From Sporosarcina sp. ACRSM (GTDB lineage: Bacteria > Bacillota > Bacilli > Bacillales_A > Planococcaceae), in assembly GCF_022346545.1 (NCBI RefSeq), contig NZ_JAKRNU010000010.1, positions 1 through 64,000 on the forward strand: DNA of 64,000 bases, written 5' to 3'. Of this stretch, positions 43,600 through 52,309 are shown piece by piece. The position numbers and the translations under genes were made by a program. The notes under the pieces are model-generated. The model ran no database searches and was not told the origin of the DNA. It was given only the letters and a program-made list of their open reading frames with translations. Each line of letters begins with the position of its first letter. Within the stretch, counting starts at the first letter, position 1.

Positions 43600-43630
43600 A
43601 AAGTGGACTCTTCGGGGTTCACTTTTTTTG
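43600..43630 (+). terminator. terminator of cstA copy 2
   Basis: Same hairpin as after copy 1 (AAGTGGAC/GTTCACTT) followed by seven T. Confidence 0.82.
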
Positions 43631-43683
43631 TGGCATTGGAAAGGACAATCCCTTAGTTGTAGTTTCGGGGTGCTAAAGTCCCG

Positions 43684-43784
43684 GAATGCAACCAACTTGC
43701 CGATGAGTGTAAGTAAAACAGACATGAGTGCAACCAAATACAGTTTGAATGCAATCAAACACTTCAAGGATGCAAGCAAATAAG
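43684..43784. repeat. 21-nt periodic intergenic array (A5)
   Basis: Five units start at 43684, 43705, 43726, 43747 and 43768, exactly 21 nt apart. The core is GAATGCAACCAA-like (GAGTGTAAGTAA, GAGTGCAACCAA, GAATGCAATCAA, GGATGCAAGCAA); the other nine bases differ. Confidence 0.82.
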
Positions 43785-43818
43785 GCAATATAGAGGAAAG
43801 GGACGGTGACAAAGGGAA

Positions 43819-44622
43819 ATGAAAGAAATTTATAAGAAAACATCGAAAGTCAGTTTTATTGGTGGCATTGGTGCCGCGATTTTCGGAATCATTTTTTACT
43901 TCTTCGGTTATAAGGACTTTGCAACAAATGGCGATATTTTAGGGTACGCTTTCCTATTTGCAGTGATTTCCATTGGCGCCGGGTTTTATTTCAAAAATGC
44001 ATATGAAAAACTGAGCAATGATACAAGTAGTCCAGGGGAAAGCAGGTTGAACTTGGAAAGTCTAAACGAATTGATTTTTCAGCGGGTCCCCTCATTTTTG
44101 CCGAAGGTTTACAATGTGGATGCCAATGGCGAACCTGTATTTAAAATAGAGACATCAGCAGACAATATGTCGAAGTGGCTGACGGTTTTTGACCTGTTTG
44201 AAAAAGGGTTTGTCATTCCCGTGCACTACGCCATTTCCGATATGGAAGGACAACCGATCGCAACGTTTACTATCAAAGATAATTTGAAACGGTCCGAACT
44301 CACATTAATGAAACCGGATGGAACGCGAATCGGTACCTATATCCAACACCTATCCAAATCCGCGCTCAAAAATCGTGGGGTCCTCTATCACACAGACGGT
44401 TCAGTCTGGCGAGAACTAGAAGCCAAAAACATGGCGGGCGACATCGATGTGAAAGATGAAGAAGGCAGCATGACCGCGTCATACCGCTTTGGCGTGTTTC
44501 CACATGCGATGAAACCGGCATTTCAAAGCACAGCGCATCATGAACATATGCGATTGGGCATACATATTTCAGACGATGAAAAACTGGCGTATGCGATGAT
44601 TTTCTATTTGTGGTTGAAGTAA
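43819..44622 (+). CDS. membrane protein with possible tubby/LURP-like domain
   Basis: 267 residues: two N-terminal membrane helices (about 11-30 and 41-57), then a beta-rich domain (about 80-267) of alternating strands such as PVFKIETSADNMSKWLTVFD, PIATFTIKDNLKRSELTLMKPDG and YRFGVFPHAMKP. The strand pattern resembles the tubby C-terminal/LURP-one beta barrel; the family is not certain. It starts 33 nt after array A5 with GGACGGTG as a weak ribosome site. Confidence 0.65.
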   Translation: MKEIYKKTSKVSFIGGIGAAIFGIIFYFFGYKDFATNGDILGYAFLFAVISIGAGFYFKNAYEKLSNDTSSPGESRLNLESLNELIFQRVPSFLPKVYNVDANGEPVFKIETSADNMSKWLTVFDLFEKGFVIPVHYAISDMEGQPIATFTIKDNLKRSELTLMKPDGTRIGTYIQHLSKSALKNRGVLYHTDGSVWRELEAKNMAGDIDVKDEEGSMTASYRFGVFPHAMKPAFQSTAHHEHMRLGIHISDDEKLAYAMIFYLWLK

Positions 44623-44682
44623 GAACAATTATGAAACTTAATTTGATTGGAGGGGACTAATTAGTTAACGGAGGTGTTTTGA

Positions 44683-45057
44683 ATGAGGAAGTTGTTTTTA
44701 GGACTGATCATGGGCGTTCTTTTCATGAGTGGATGTTCGGCAGGGGCAAGTATGGAGGATGAAAAAGTAAGTATTTACGAGATGAAAAGCTTTGCGGAAA
44801 TTCGTAAAAATTCATTGATTACCTTTACAGATACTAAAGTTGAGAATACTTTTGCGGAGGCATTCCATAGCGCTGAAAGAGTACCAGGTATCGTTGATAT
44901 GGCAGATCCGGATTATAGAGTGGAATTTGGAGACGAGGCCTACTTTCTATGGATGGGTGAAGAACATGGAACGATTATGAATACAAATGATACGCATACG
45001 ATCTACACGCTATCAAAAAGTTCGGCAAAAATGATATATGAGTTGTTGAATCAATAA
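44683..45057 (+). CDS. lipoprotein of unknown function
   Basis: 124-residue lipoprotein with signal peptide and lipobox MSGC (Cys18). The mature part ([61 protein letters not shown]) recalls YhfM-type lipoproteins, without certainty. GGAGG precedes the ATG. Confidence 0.75.
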   Translation: MRKLFLGLIMGVLFMSGCSAGASMEDEKVSIYEMKSFAEIRKNSLITFTDTKVENTFAEAFHSAERVPGIVDMADPDYRVEFGDEAYFLWMGEEHGTIMNTNDTHTIYTLSKSSAKMIYELLNQ

Positions 45058-45093
45058 CCAGTGGAAAAGAGTATAAATATCTTCTTTTTCATG

Positions 45094-45124
45094 TTGACCC
45101 TTACGTTACGTCATGCTCTATAGT
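45094..45124 (+). promoter_or_regulatory. MerR-type promoter/operator
   Basis: TTGACC (45094-45099) and TATAGT (45119-45124) are separated by 19 nt, the overlong spacer that MerR activators correct by DNA distortion. The spacer CTTACGTTACGTCATGC holds the ACGT-type dyad seen in TipA/Mta operators. It lies just upstream of the merR gene, so autoactivation is likely. Confidence 0.75.
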
Positions 45125-45149
45125 TGTTTTTGAAGGGAGGCCACGAACG

Positions 45150-45884
45150 ATGAAAGTGAAAGAAGTAGCACAGTTAACCGGTGTCAGTGTGCGCACACTC
45201 CATCATTATGATGACATCGGATTGCTCACGCCGGATGATACGACAGAAGCAGGGTACCGGCTTTATTCCGACGATAATCTGGCGACGTTGCAGCAAATAT
45301 TATTCTTTCGTGAACTCGGCTTCTCTTTGAAGAAAATCAAAGAATTGTTGGATAGTCCTTCATTTGACCGTCAAGAAGCATTGGAAATGCAACGCAGAAT
45401 GCTGATTGAGGAGCGCGAGAGGCTGGATCGGGTCATCGAGACAATTGAGAAGACCATTCAACATGAAAAAGGAGAGATCATCATGACGAACGAAGAGAAA
45501 TTTAAAGGGTTCGATTTTAGCCATAATCCATATGAAAAAGAGGCGAGAGATCGCTGGGGTGATAAGGCAGTAGATAAGGCGAATAAAAAGGCGGGGCAGT
45601 TTGGACCGGAATTAGGGGAAGAGATGAACCGTATTTATTTTAACTTGGCGAGCTTGAGACACCTTGATCCGGCTTCGGATGAAGCACAAGCGGGGATTGC
45701 AAAGTGGTTTGAGTTTTTGAATAAGATGGGTGAATATTCGTTAGAGGCATTTAAAGGACTCGGCGAAATGTATGTTGCCGATGAGCGGTTTACCAAAAAT
45801 ATTGATCAGTTTGGGGAGGGGCTGGCGGAGTTTATGTGTGGGGCTATGGGGGAGTATGCGAGACGAAATCATCTAAAAAAGTGA
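45150..45884 (+). CDS. MerR family regulator with TipAS domain (Mta/TipA-like)
   Basis: 244 residues. N-terminal MerR HTH ([41 protein letters not shown]), a dimerising coiled coil (about 75-110), and a C-terminal TipAS antibiotic-recognition domain (about 120-240; [42 protein letters not shown]). TipA and Mta activate multidrug transporter genes on binding drugs. An internal ATG at 45483, after AAAGGAGAG, could yield a free drug-binding domain, as in tipA. GGGAGG precedes the main ATG. Confidence 0.92.
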   Translation: MKVKEVAQLTGVSVRTLHHYDDIGLLTPDDTTEAGYRLYSDDNLATLQQILFFRELGFSLKKIKELLDSPSFDRQEALEMQRRMLIEERERLDRVIETIEKTIQHEKGEIIMTNEEKFKGFDFSHNPYEKEARDRWGDKAVDKANKKAGQFGPELGEEMNRIYFNLASLRHLDPASDEAQAGIAKWFEFLNKMGEYSLEAFKGLGEMYVADERFTKNIDQFGEGLAEFMCGAMGEYARRNHLKK

Positions 45885-45894
45885 GTAATAATCA

Positions 45895-45977
45895 GGGGAG
45901 AGCTAAGTTGTTCTCCTTTTTTGATATAAAGTTAATACAAATCCGCAGAGTAAGCGAGATTATACGCTCTGCGTTTT
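45895..45977 (+). terminator. two consecutive terminator hairpins after the merR gene
   Basis: First: GGAGA/TCTCC with a T8 tail (to 45922). Second: CGCAGAG/CTCTGCG (45944-45950, 45967-45973) with TTTT. Confidence 0.65.
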
Positions 45978-46004
45978 AATTAGTTCCGAATTAAGTGGAG
46001 AATA

Positions 46005-46031
46005 TGAAACTTAGCCCTACACGCAAACGTA
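46005..46031 (+). promoter_or_regulatory. sigma-W promoter
   Basis: TGAAAC (46005-46010), 17 nt, CGTA (46028-46031): same motif and spacing as the sigW autopromoter. It drives a leader of about 150 nt into the gene at 46188. Confidence 0.8.
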
Positions 46032-46055
46032 TAATTAAGTGAGAAGATTACCAGC

Positions 46056-46106
46056 AACTGTCTGGAATCCCCGTATCACGAACTAAGACCTGGGGCTTAG
46101 ACAGTT
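46056..46106 (+). promoter_or_regulatory. structured leader hairpin
   Basis: AACTGTCT (46056-46063) pairs with AGACAGTT (46099-46106), and inside it CCCC (46069-46072) with GGGG (46092-46095). No T run follows, so it is not a terminator. It lies between the sigma-W promoter and the coding start. Confidence 0.5.
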
Positions 46107-46187
46107 TCCATCCGCAGCCGGTTTAGCATAATGGTTGGAAAGTACATAATGGGTGTAACGGTAAGAGAGCGTGAGGGGGCGATCGCC

Positions 46188-46784
46188 ATGGGAAAAACAA
46201 TTTATATTGTCTTAACGGATACGGGCACGTTGCTGTCAAAAGCGATCGGCATGTACACCCGAAAAGATTTGAATCATGCGTCAATCGCTTTTGATGAGGG
46301 ATTGACAGAGATGTACAGTTTCGGACGCAAACAACCACATAATCCTTTTATTGGTGGATTTGTTCAGGAAAATGTTTCGGAAGGTATATTTAGGGATGCG
46401 AATTGCGCAGTGTTCAGATGTCCTGTCAGTGATGGGGAATATGAAAAGATGCGCCAGAAAATTCGTTTTATCGAGCAAAATAAAGATCGTTATAAATATA
46501 ATTTTATCGGTTTATTTGGCGTAGCCTTTAACGTTAAAATTCAACGTGAACATGCATTTTTCTGTTCGCAATTTGTGGCAACTATTGTGAATGAAGGCGG
46601 AGTACCGATGTTTACGATTAAGCCAAATCTCGTCCAACCGCATCATTTTACAAACGTGCCTTGCTTAACGCAAGTGTTTGAAGGGAAATTGCAATCATAC
46701 CTAACGAAAGTCCGAGGGAAGCAAGAACGACAGCCAGTCCGGATGGGGTTATGGAAAAGTTTAGTGGTCCGATTGCTAGCTTAA
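46188..46784 (+). CDS. permuted papain-fold (NlpC/P60-like) protein, sigma-W target
   Basis: 198 residues. His30 in LNHASIAFD precedes the Cys in HAFFCSQFVA, the permuted order of YiiX/LRAT-like members of the NlpC/P60 clan; these may be thiol hydrolases, acyltransferases or amidases. There is no signal peptide, so action is cytoplasmic or at the inner leaflet. The start at 46188 follows GAGGGGG; a longer frame from 46131 is not used. The sigma-W promoter upstream places it in the envelope-stress response. Confidence 0.78.
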   Translation: MGKTIYIVLTDTGTLLSKAIGMYTRKDLNHASIAFDEGLTEMYSFGRKQPHNPFIGGFVQENVSEGIFRDANCAVFRCPVSDGEYEKMRQKIRFIEQNKDRYKYNFIGLFGVAFNVKIQREHAFFCSQFVATIVNEGGVPMFTIKPNLVQPHHFTNVPCLTQVFEGKLQSYLTKVRGKQERQPVRMGLWKSLVVRLLA

Positions 46785-46910
46785 GTCATTCATACGATAA
46801 GAGAGCCATTTTTCTAGACAGGGAAGAATGGTTCATTTTTTTGTTGTGGTTGTCAGTATATTTTGATAGTATGCTATGATTTTGGAAAAGCAACTGGTAA
46901 AGGGGTGAGT

Positions 46911-49001
46911 ATGTTGGATGAAGAGTTGCAGAAAGTCCTGGAAAGAGTGTCCGATTTAGAAAAGGAAGTGGCGTTGTTAAAGCAGCAATTGGCTCGGCAA
47001 GGGGTGGCGTCAAATCCTATGAAAGAGCCTGCACCCACGATTCAGGTAGCGAAAACGAAGCAATTTCCTGATAAGCCGGTTATTGCGAAGCGAGAGCCTG
47101 AACGGGAGATTCCTAGTCAACCAACCGTGAAGAAAGAGTTTGATCTAGAAAAAGTGTTGAGTACTTGGTTGCCGCGTGTTTTCATGTTTATCCTTCTGTT
47201 GGGTGTATTGTGGGGACTGAAAGTTGGCATGGATCATGGTTTTATTACGACTGCTGTGCGGGTAGCATTGGGTTATGCAGGGACGATTCTACTTTACTAC
47301 TTAGGGATGCGCTATTATACGAGTGGCAAAAAAGGGTTTGGGTTGACGTTGTTGGGCGGTTTTATCGGGCTTGGGATTTTGACGACGTTTGCGGCGCATC
47401 ATCTGTATGGCTATTTGAGTTTTATGGCTGCCTTTGTTATAGGCGTAGCATACATTATTGCGGGCTTGCTGTTGTCGAGAAAGACACAATCTGAAACGTT
47501 GACAATCTTTTCGGGAATTGCGGGGTTTTTACTGCCCTTTTTATTGGAGGGGACAGGAGCTACTGCGGTTCAATTTTGTTTGTATATTCTACTATTATTT
47601 CTATCGCTGTTTTATGTGTCGATTAGTCAAAAGCATAAGATTACTTTCTATGTGATGTTCTTATTATTTCACTTCACCTTGTTCTTTTACGCGGTTCTGG
47701 ATGGTGTGTATGGGGAAGAGTGGATACTGGTTGGGACGGTGTTAATTCAACATAGTATACTTCTTTTCTTCTATTTGAGAGGCAGTATTTCTAAAAGTGT
47801 TTTTTCGGAAGCGCTGTTGTATACGAATTTTGTGATGACAATCGGTTGGGTGAAGATGCTGGATCATGTGCCGGAAGTGACGGTTTATGGCTTGTTTGCC
47901 TTACTGTATAGTGCACTTGCAATCTATTCGTTTTGGAAGAAGGACAGTGCGCTGCGGGGCGTGTTGTCTGCTGTCGCGCTATTTGCGGTTTGTGTGTTCA
48001 TCCTCGCCTTCGATTTGCAGGATGAACGGGTTATTTTGCTGCTACTAATTTTAAATGGGACCATGGGTATATGGATCGGTTTACGTTATCGGACCGTGCG
48101 GACGGTTGTGACGGGTTCGGTCATTTATCTATTTACGATTCCTAACGTGTTAACGGGAATGTATTTTGAGACGTTTTGGTCGCTGGAGCATATTGTCTGG
48201 CTGGTTTTTCTTGCTTCAGTTGGTTGGTTATTTTACACGGTCTATCGATATACGCCTAGATTTTTAGTCGGAAAAACGGTCGTGATCGATAGAAGTTTAA
48301 TCATTGGTCAAGTGTTTGTGTTGATCTATGTCAATAAATTAACGAGATTGTGGTTGGCAAGTACTTCTTTGTCGTTTACTACGGAGCTGCATGTTCAATG
48401 GTTTGTGTTACTGGTGGTACTATGCGCGATGTATGTTTTGCATAGGTGGCAAAGGGGATTGTATATAGCGCATGGGGCAGTCCTGTTGTTTCTAGTCACA
48501 GTTTTCGGGGTAGTGCTGTGGGGCGTGGGCGCGTCTAATCGCCACTGCGAGTTTTTGTTCAATTTAATTGTCCAGTTTGCTTATGTGGCAGTGCTCACTG
48601 CTTTGATCGGCGCGATTGTGAAGGATCGGTTTTATGTCACACAGGAAAAGTTGAAGGTTGGTATCTCGGGGTTAGCGGTTCTGATGCAAATCATTTATTT
48701 TATTTTCTTGAATAAATGGTTTTTCGCTATTGCCAAAGTGTATGCGTGGGAATTAGAGTACATTTTATTTGTTCACACATTTCTGCTGTTTGCTTTTGCT
48801 TTCTTATCCATTAGCGCGGGTGGCAAGTTGCAGTGGAAGCCGGTTAAATTCATCGGTGCAGGGCTGATTGTTGTATGTGTGTTGAAGCTCTTTATCATTG
48901 ATCTGGCTAGTATTTCGATTTTGGTACGGGCGATCTTATTTACGATTGTCGGAGTTGTTGGTTTGGCTTATTCGCGAACCTTATTGAAGGAAGAGAAGTA
49001 G
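46911..49001 (+). CDS. DUF2339-type large membrane protein
   Basis: 696 residues. An N-terminal coiled coil (about 1-30) and a Pro/Lys-rich linker are followed by about 18-20 membrane helices filling the rest of the chain (for example LPRVFMFILLLGVLWGLK and AFVIGVAYIIAGLLLSRKTQ). This layout is that of DUF2339 (PF10101-like) predicted membrane proteins, function unknown. ATG 46911 follows AAAGGGGTG. A weak hairpin terminator follows. Confidence 0.82.
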   Translation: MLDEELQKVLERVSDLEKEVALLKQQLARQGVASNPMKEPAPTIQVAKTKQFPDKPVIAKREPEREIPSQPTVKKEFDLEKVLSTWLPRVFMFILLLGVLWGLKVGMDHGFITTAVRVALGYAGTILLYYLGMRYYTSGKKGFGLTLLGGFIGLGILTTFAAHHLYGYLSFMAAFVIGVAYIIAGLLLSRKTQSETLTIFSGIAGFLLPFLLEGTGATAVQFCLYILLLFLSLFYVSISQKHKITFYVMFLLFHFTLFFYAVLDGVYGEEWILVGTVLIQHSILLFFYLRGSISKSVFSEALLYTNFVMTIGWVKMLDHVPEVTVYGLFALLYSALAIYSFWKKDSALRGVLSAVALFAVCVFILAFDLQDERVILLLLILNGTMGIWIGLRYRTVRTVVTGSVIYLFTIPNVLTGMYFETFWSLEHIVWLVFLASVGWLFYTVYRYTPRFLVGKTVVIDRSLIIGQVFVLIYVNKLTRLWLASTSLSFTTELHVQWFVLLVVLCAMYVLHRWQRGLYIAHGAVLLFLVTVFGVVLWGVGASNRHCEFLFNLIVQFAYVAVLTALIGAIVKDRFYVTQEKLKVGISGLAVLMQIIYFIFLNKWFFAIAKVYAWELEYILFVHTFLLFAFAFLSISAGGKLQWKPVKFIGAGLIVVCVLKLFIIDLASISILVRAILFTIVGVVGLAYSRTLLKEEK

Positions 49002-49028
49002 TGGGAGAGATTCTACTGCTTTTTTTGT
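48996..49028 (+). terminator. terminator of the DUF2339 gene
   Basis: Short stem AGTAG/CTACT then GCTTTTTTT. Confidence 0.55.
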
Positions 49029-49070
49029 TGGAATAAAGTAATGATATAGTTTACTTTGTGTCAGATATAT

Positions 49071-49100
49071 TTGACATTAAATGCTGATTTTGCGTATAAT
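49071..49100 (+). promoter_or_regulatory. consensus sigma-A promoter
   Basis: TTGACA (49071-49076), 18-nt spacer and TATAAT (49095-49100): both hexamers are perfect. It lies 22 nt before the XRE regulator and drives the two-gene unit. Confidence 0.88.
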
Positions 49101-49121
49101 TTCTTCAACAGGAGGTTTCCG

Positions 49122-49319
49122 ATGGCGAAGAATTTACGGATCAAGGCTGCGCGTGCAGCGAAGGATATGTCGCAAAAAGAAGTGGCCGAGGCAATCGGTA
49201 TTACGAGACAGACAATGAATGCGATTGAAAACGGCGACTATAATCCATCCCTGAAATTATGCATTGCGGTATGTAAAGTGCTCGATAAAACATTGGATGA
49301 ATTATTTTGGGAGGAATAA
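49122..49319 (+). CDS. XRE family transcriptional regulator
   Basis: 65-residue single-domain HTH protein (KAARAAKDMSQKEVAEAIGITRQTMNAIENGDYNPSLKLCIAVCKVL) of the small YozG-like type that accompanies a membrane protein. GGAGG precedes the ATG at 49122. The downstream gene begins 2 nt after the stop. Confidence 0.92.
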   Translation: MAKNLRIKAARAAKDMSQKEVAEAIGITRQTMNAIENGDYNPSLKLCIAVCKVLDKTLDELFWEE

Positions 49320-49321
49320 AG

Positions 49322-49765
49322 ATGAAACAAGATCGTTATGACGAATTCCAAATTGCGAAAAGGCATCGACTTGGTTTTCAAGCATTCTTTTTGACGATAG
49401 CACTCATTGTTGCGAATGGAATCATAAAAATGAATTATATATGGGCGGAACCTTTGATGGAAATGTTGGTGTTGATGTATATCCCATTGACCTATTTGAC
49501 AGCGGCGATGATTTGGAAAGGAGCCTATACGAGTAAAAAAGTGAAGAACCCAAATGTGTATATTCCAATGTTTGGATTGGTTGTCCTGTTTAACTGGTTT
49601 GTGATTGGTCAATCGATTTGGAGCGGCGTGTTTGTCATAGTGGAGGATGGGATGTTGGCGACGAGTTCAGGCATTCTATTTACAACGATATTTTTTACAT
49701 TGGCAACGATTGCGATGATTATGCGACGGGCTGCTGATTTACGGATGTTGCGGGCGGAATCATAA
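49322..49765 (+). CDS. membrane protein paired with XRE regulator
   Basis: 147 residues, four membrane helices (about 19-36, 46-64, 78-97, 111-130), polar N terminus (KQDRYDEFQIAKRHRLG). Such small membrane proteins, for example DUF6773-like, commonly follow an XRE regulator; the function is unknown. GGAGG lies at the end of the upstream gene. Confidence 0.78.
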   Translation: MKQDRYDEFQIAKRHRLGFQAFFLTIALIVANGIIKMNYIWAEPLMEMLVLMYIPLTYLTAAMIWKGAYTSKKVKNPNVYIPMFGLVVLFNWFVIGQSIWSGVFVIVEDGMLATSSGILFTTIFFTLATIAMIMRRAADLRMLRAES

Positions 49766-49839
49766 AAGTACTTTGTCAATTTCGCAATTCCGGTGTAAAC
49801 ATGCGATAATAAGAAAAAAGACGAAGACAGGATGACAGT

Positions 49840-51036
49840 ATGACAAAAACAATCGATGTACAAGTGAATGCAAAAAATATTGCAGATATTAAAAAAGGTT
49901 ATCCACTGATTTTGAAAGAAGCAATCATCAATCCGGATGCACTTCGTGAAGAAGGAAGCATCATTCGACTCCTCGACCGAAATCGGCAATTCGTGGCGAA
50001 AGGCTATTATGGCAATCAAAACAAAGGGATTGGCTGGGTGTTGACGCGAAAAGAGGATGAAGAGATTGATTTTGATTTCTTCGAATCCAAAATTGCGGCG
50101 GCGCTTGCACGGCGGGAAGCTTTATTCGCAGACCCGGAGACGACGGCGTTCCGTGTGTTCAACGGGGAAGGCGACGGCATCGGCGGGTTGACAATCGATT
50201 ATTTCGACGGCTTTTATATGGTGAGTTGGTACAGTGAAGGGATTTATTCGCTGAAGCATCATGTGTATGGTGTGTTGGATAAAATCGTTGATTACAAAGG
50301 TGTGTATGAGAAGAAGCGTTTTGACACGAAAGGGCAATACATTGAGCAAGATGACTTCGTCAAAGGAGAGCAAGGCGAGTTTCCGATCATCGTCAAAGAA
50401 AACGGCATGAACTTCGCGGTCAATTTGAATGATGGCGCCATGACCGGCATTTTCTTGGATCAGCGGGATGTGCGCAAGGCGATTCGTGACCACTATGCCA
50501 AAGGGAAAAATGTGTTAAATACGTTTTCCTATACAGGTGCGTTTTCGGTTGCGGCAGCACTTGGCGGGGCGATGAAGACGACGAGTGTTGATCTGGCGAA
50601 GCGCAGTTTGGCGAAGACAATCGAGCAGTTCAGTGTGAATGGCATCGATTACGAACAGCAAGATATTAAAGTGATGGATGTCTTCGATTATTTCCGTTAT
50701 GCGAAACGGCATGAATTGAAATTCGATCTTGTTGTGCTAGATCCTCCAAGCTTTGCACGTTCTAAGAAGTATACGTTTAGCACGGCGAAGGATTATCCTG
50801 CATTGCTGAAAGATGCGATCGCCATTACGGAGAAAAACGGTGTGATTGTTGCTTCAACGAACAATTCGAGTTTCGGCATGAAGAAATTCAAAACGTTCAT
50901 TGAGCAAGCATTCAACGAAGCTGGATCGAAATATAAAATTCTTGAAGAGTCTTCGTTGCCGAAGGATTTCCGAACGAATCGCGATTATCCGGAGTTTAAC
51001 TATTTGAAGGTTGTTATTTTGCAGAAGTTGAAATAA
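49840..51036 (+). CDS. rlmQ: 23S rRNA methyltransferase, YwbD/RlmQ-like (RlmI family)
   Basis: 398 residues: N-terminal PUA domain (about 1-85), RlmI-like middle domain, and a C-terminal SAM-dependent Rossmann domain with NTFSYTGAFSVAAALGG and VVLDPPSFARSKK. Where the m5C enzyme RlmI has a catalytic Cys in an SCS motif, this protein reads ASTNNSSF and has no Cys. That suits the YwbD/RlmQ branch, reported as an m7G-forming 23S rRNA methyltransferase. GACAGGATG provides a modest ribosome site. Confidence 0.78.
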   Translation: MTKTIDVQVNAKNIADIKKGYPLILKEAIINPDALREEGSIIRLLDRNRQFVAKGYYGNQNKGIGWVLTRKEDEEIDFDFFESKIAAALARREALFADPETTAFRVFNGEGDGIGGLTIDYFDGFYMVSWYSEGIYSLKHHVYGVLDKIVDYKGVYEKKRFDTKGQYIEQDDFVKGEQGEFPIIVKENGMNFAVNLNDGAMTGIFLDQRDVRKAIRDHYAKGKNVLNTFSYTGAFSVAAALGGAMKTTSVDLAKRSLAKTIEQFSVNGIDYEQQDIKVMDVFDYFRYAKRHELKFDLVVLDPPSFARSKKYTFSTAKDYPALLKDAIAITEKNGVIVASTNNSSFGMKKFKTFIEQAFNEAGSKYKILEESSLPKDFRTNRDYPEFNYLKVVILQKLK

Positions 51037-51037
51037 A

Positions 51038-51082
51038 AAAACGAAGCCGAGCCAGTGTTCAACTGGTACGGCTTCGTTTTTT
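51038..51082 (+). terminator. terminator of the rRNA methyltransferase gene
   Basis: 12-bp stem AAAACGAAGCCG/CGGCTTCGTTTT with inner CCAGT/ACTGG and T run. Confidence 0.93.
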
Positions 51083-51132
51083 AGGAAAGAAGTTAAAGCA
51101 TTTTGATAGATTAGGGGAGAAGGAGAGAGACT

Positions 51133-51753
51133 GTGACTGAAGCAATTATACATGGCATGATTCTTGCGTTCGGGCTGATTGTGCCGTTAGGGGTTCAAAA
51201 TGTATTCGTTTTTAATCAGGGGGCGTTGCAGCCGACATTGACACGAGCGCTTCCGGTTGTTGTGACAGCGGGGATTTGTGACACGATTTTGATTGTGGCG
51301 GCGGTGTCAGGCGTTTCGCTTCTTGTGCTGACGTTCGCTTGGCTGGAAAATATCATTTTCGGCGTTGGGCTATTATTTTTAGTATACATAGGGTGGACGC
51401 TTTGGCGGAGTGATGCGGCATCGATGCAAGTGGATGGCGAACGGTTTTCGATGAAGAAGCAAATCATTTTCGCGGCATCTGTTTCATTGCTGAATCCGCA
51501 TGCCATTCTTGACACGATTGGCGTGATCGGATCGAACTCCTTGAATTATGCGGGGGATGTCCGGGTGGCGTTCACGTTGACGACGATCATTGTTTCATGG
51601 CTATGGTTTTTAGGACTGGCGGTGGCTGGACGCTATTTCGGCAATCTGGATTCGAGCGGGAAGCTGATGGCGTTGTTGAATAAGATTTCTGCACTCGTCG
51701 TCTGGGGAGTTGCTGTCTATATGGCGATCCGATTGATTGGGAATATAGGGTGA
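51133..51753 (+). CDS. LysE/ArgO family amino acid exporter
   Basis: 206 residues, six membrane helices. The N terminus GLIVPLGVQNVFVFNQG, the ICDTILIVAAVSG segment and SVSLLNPHAILDTIG are LysE/ArgO signatures, pointing to export of basic amino acids such as arginine or lysine. GTG start after GGAGAAGGAG. Likely monocistronic. Confidence 0.92.
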   Translation: MTEAIIHGMILAFGLIVPLGVQNVFVFNQGALQPTLTRALPVVVTAGICDTILIVAAVSGVSLLVLTFAWLENIIFGVGLLFLVYIGWTLWRSDAASMQVDGERFSMKKQIIFAASVSLLNPHAILDTIGVIGSNSLNYAGDVRVAFTLTTIIVSWLWFLGLAVAGRYFGNLDSSGKLMALLNKISALVVWGVAVYMAIRLIGNIG

Positions 51754-51857
51754 TAGCTTCACAATTGGGATTGTCACAAATCCGTCGGGAGACAAATACT
51801 GGTTTTCTTAGTACGCTAAGCATAACAAGTTGGGAAATTTTGTGAGGGGTTGTTGCG

Positions 51858-52238
51858 ATGAAAAAAGGTCTGTTGCTTCTACTACTGATCAGCGTGCTGG
51901 CGGGTTGTGCGAATGTATATAGTGAAGAAGAGGGCTATCGCATGGCGATCATCAATCATGGTTTTCCAGTTCCGAAAAACGCAAGTGAAATAAAGCCTGA
52001 AGCGTGTACGACGGAAATTGCGAAATCGGCGAAGTATAAGTTGAAAGGGATTGGCGGAGAGCAAGGCGAACCCCCACCCCATTACTTGGAGGAAATTGAG
52101 AAATGGGGCTGGACAGAGTCGGAAGAAAGACGTTCCGATCATGCTCGTTTTTATGAAAAAGAAGGAAAAGTCATCTCACTTGTGTTCCAACAAGATATTT
52201 TTGACGTGTTTGAAATGAGTAAAGAAGTGACGGAGTAA
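51858..52238 (+). CDS. lipoprotein of unknown function
   Basis: 126 residues with a lipoprotein signal and lipobox LAGC (Cys17). The mature part (YRMAIINHGFPVPKNASEI, YLEEIEKWGWTESEERR, VISLVFQQDIFDVFEM) has no recognised domain. GTG/ATG context: AGGGG upstream of ATG 51858. Confidence 0.75.
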   Translation: MKKGLLLLLLISVLAGCANVYSEEEGYRMAIINHGFPVPKNASEIKPEACTTEIAKSAKYKLKGIGGEQGEPPPHYLEEIEKWGWTESEERRSDHARFYEKEGKVISLVFQQDIFDVFEMSKEVTE

Positions 52239-52240
52239 GG

Positions 52241-52268
52241 AATCCATGAGGAATGGGTTTCTTTTTTT
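52241..52268 (+). terminator. terminator of the lipoprotein gene
   Basis: Stem AATCCAT/ATGGGTT with one G-T pair, then a T run. Confidence 0.6.
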
Positions 52269-52309
52269 ATAAAACATCAGTCATGAAAAACATATAGGAG
52301 TCCACAACA

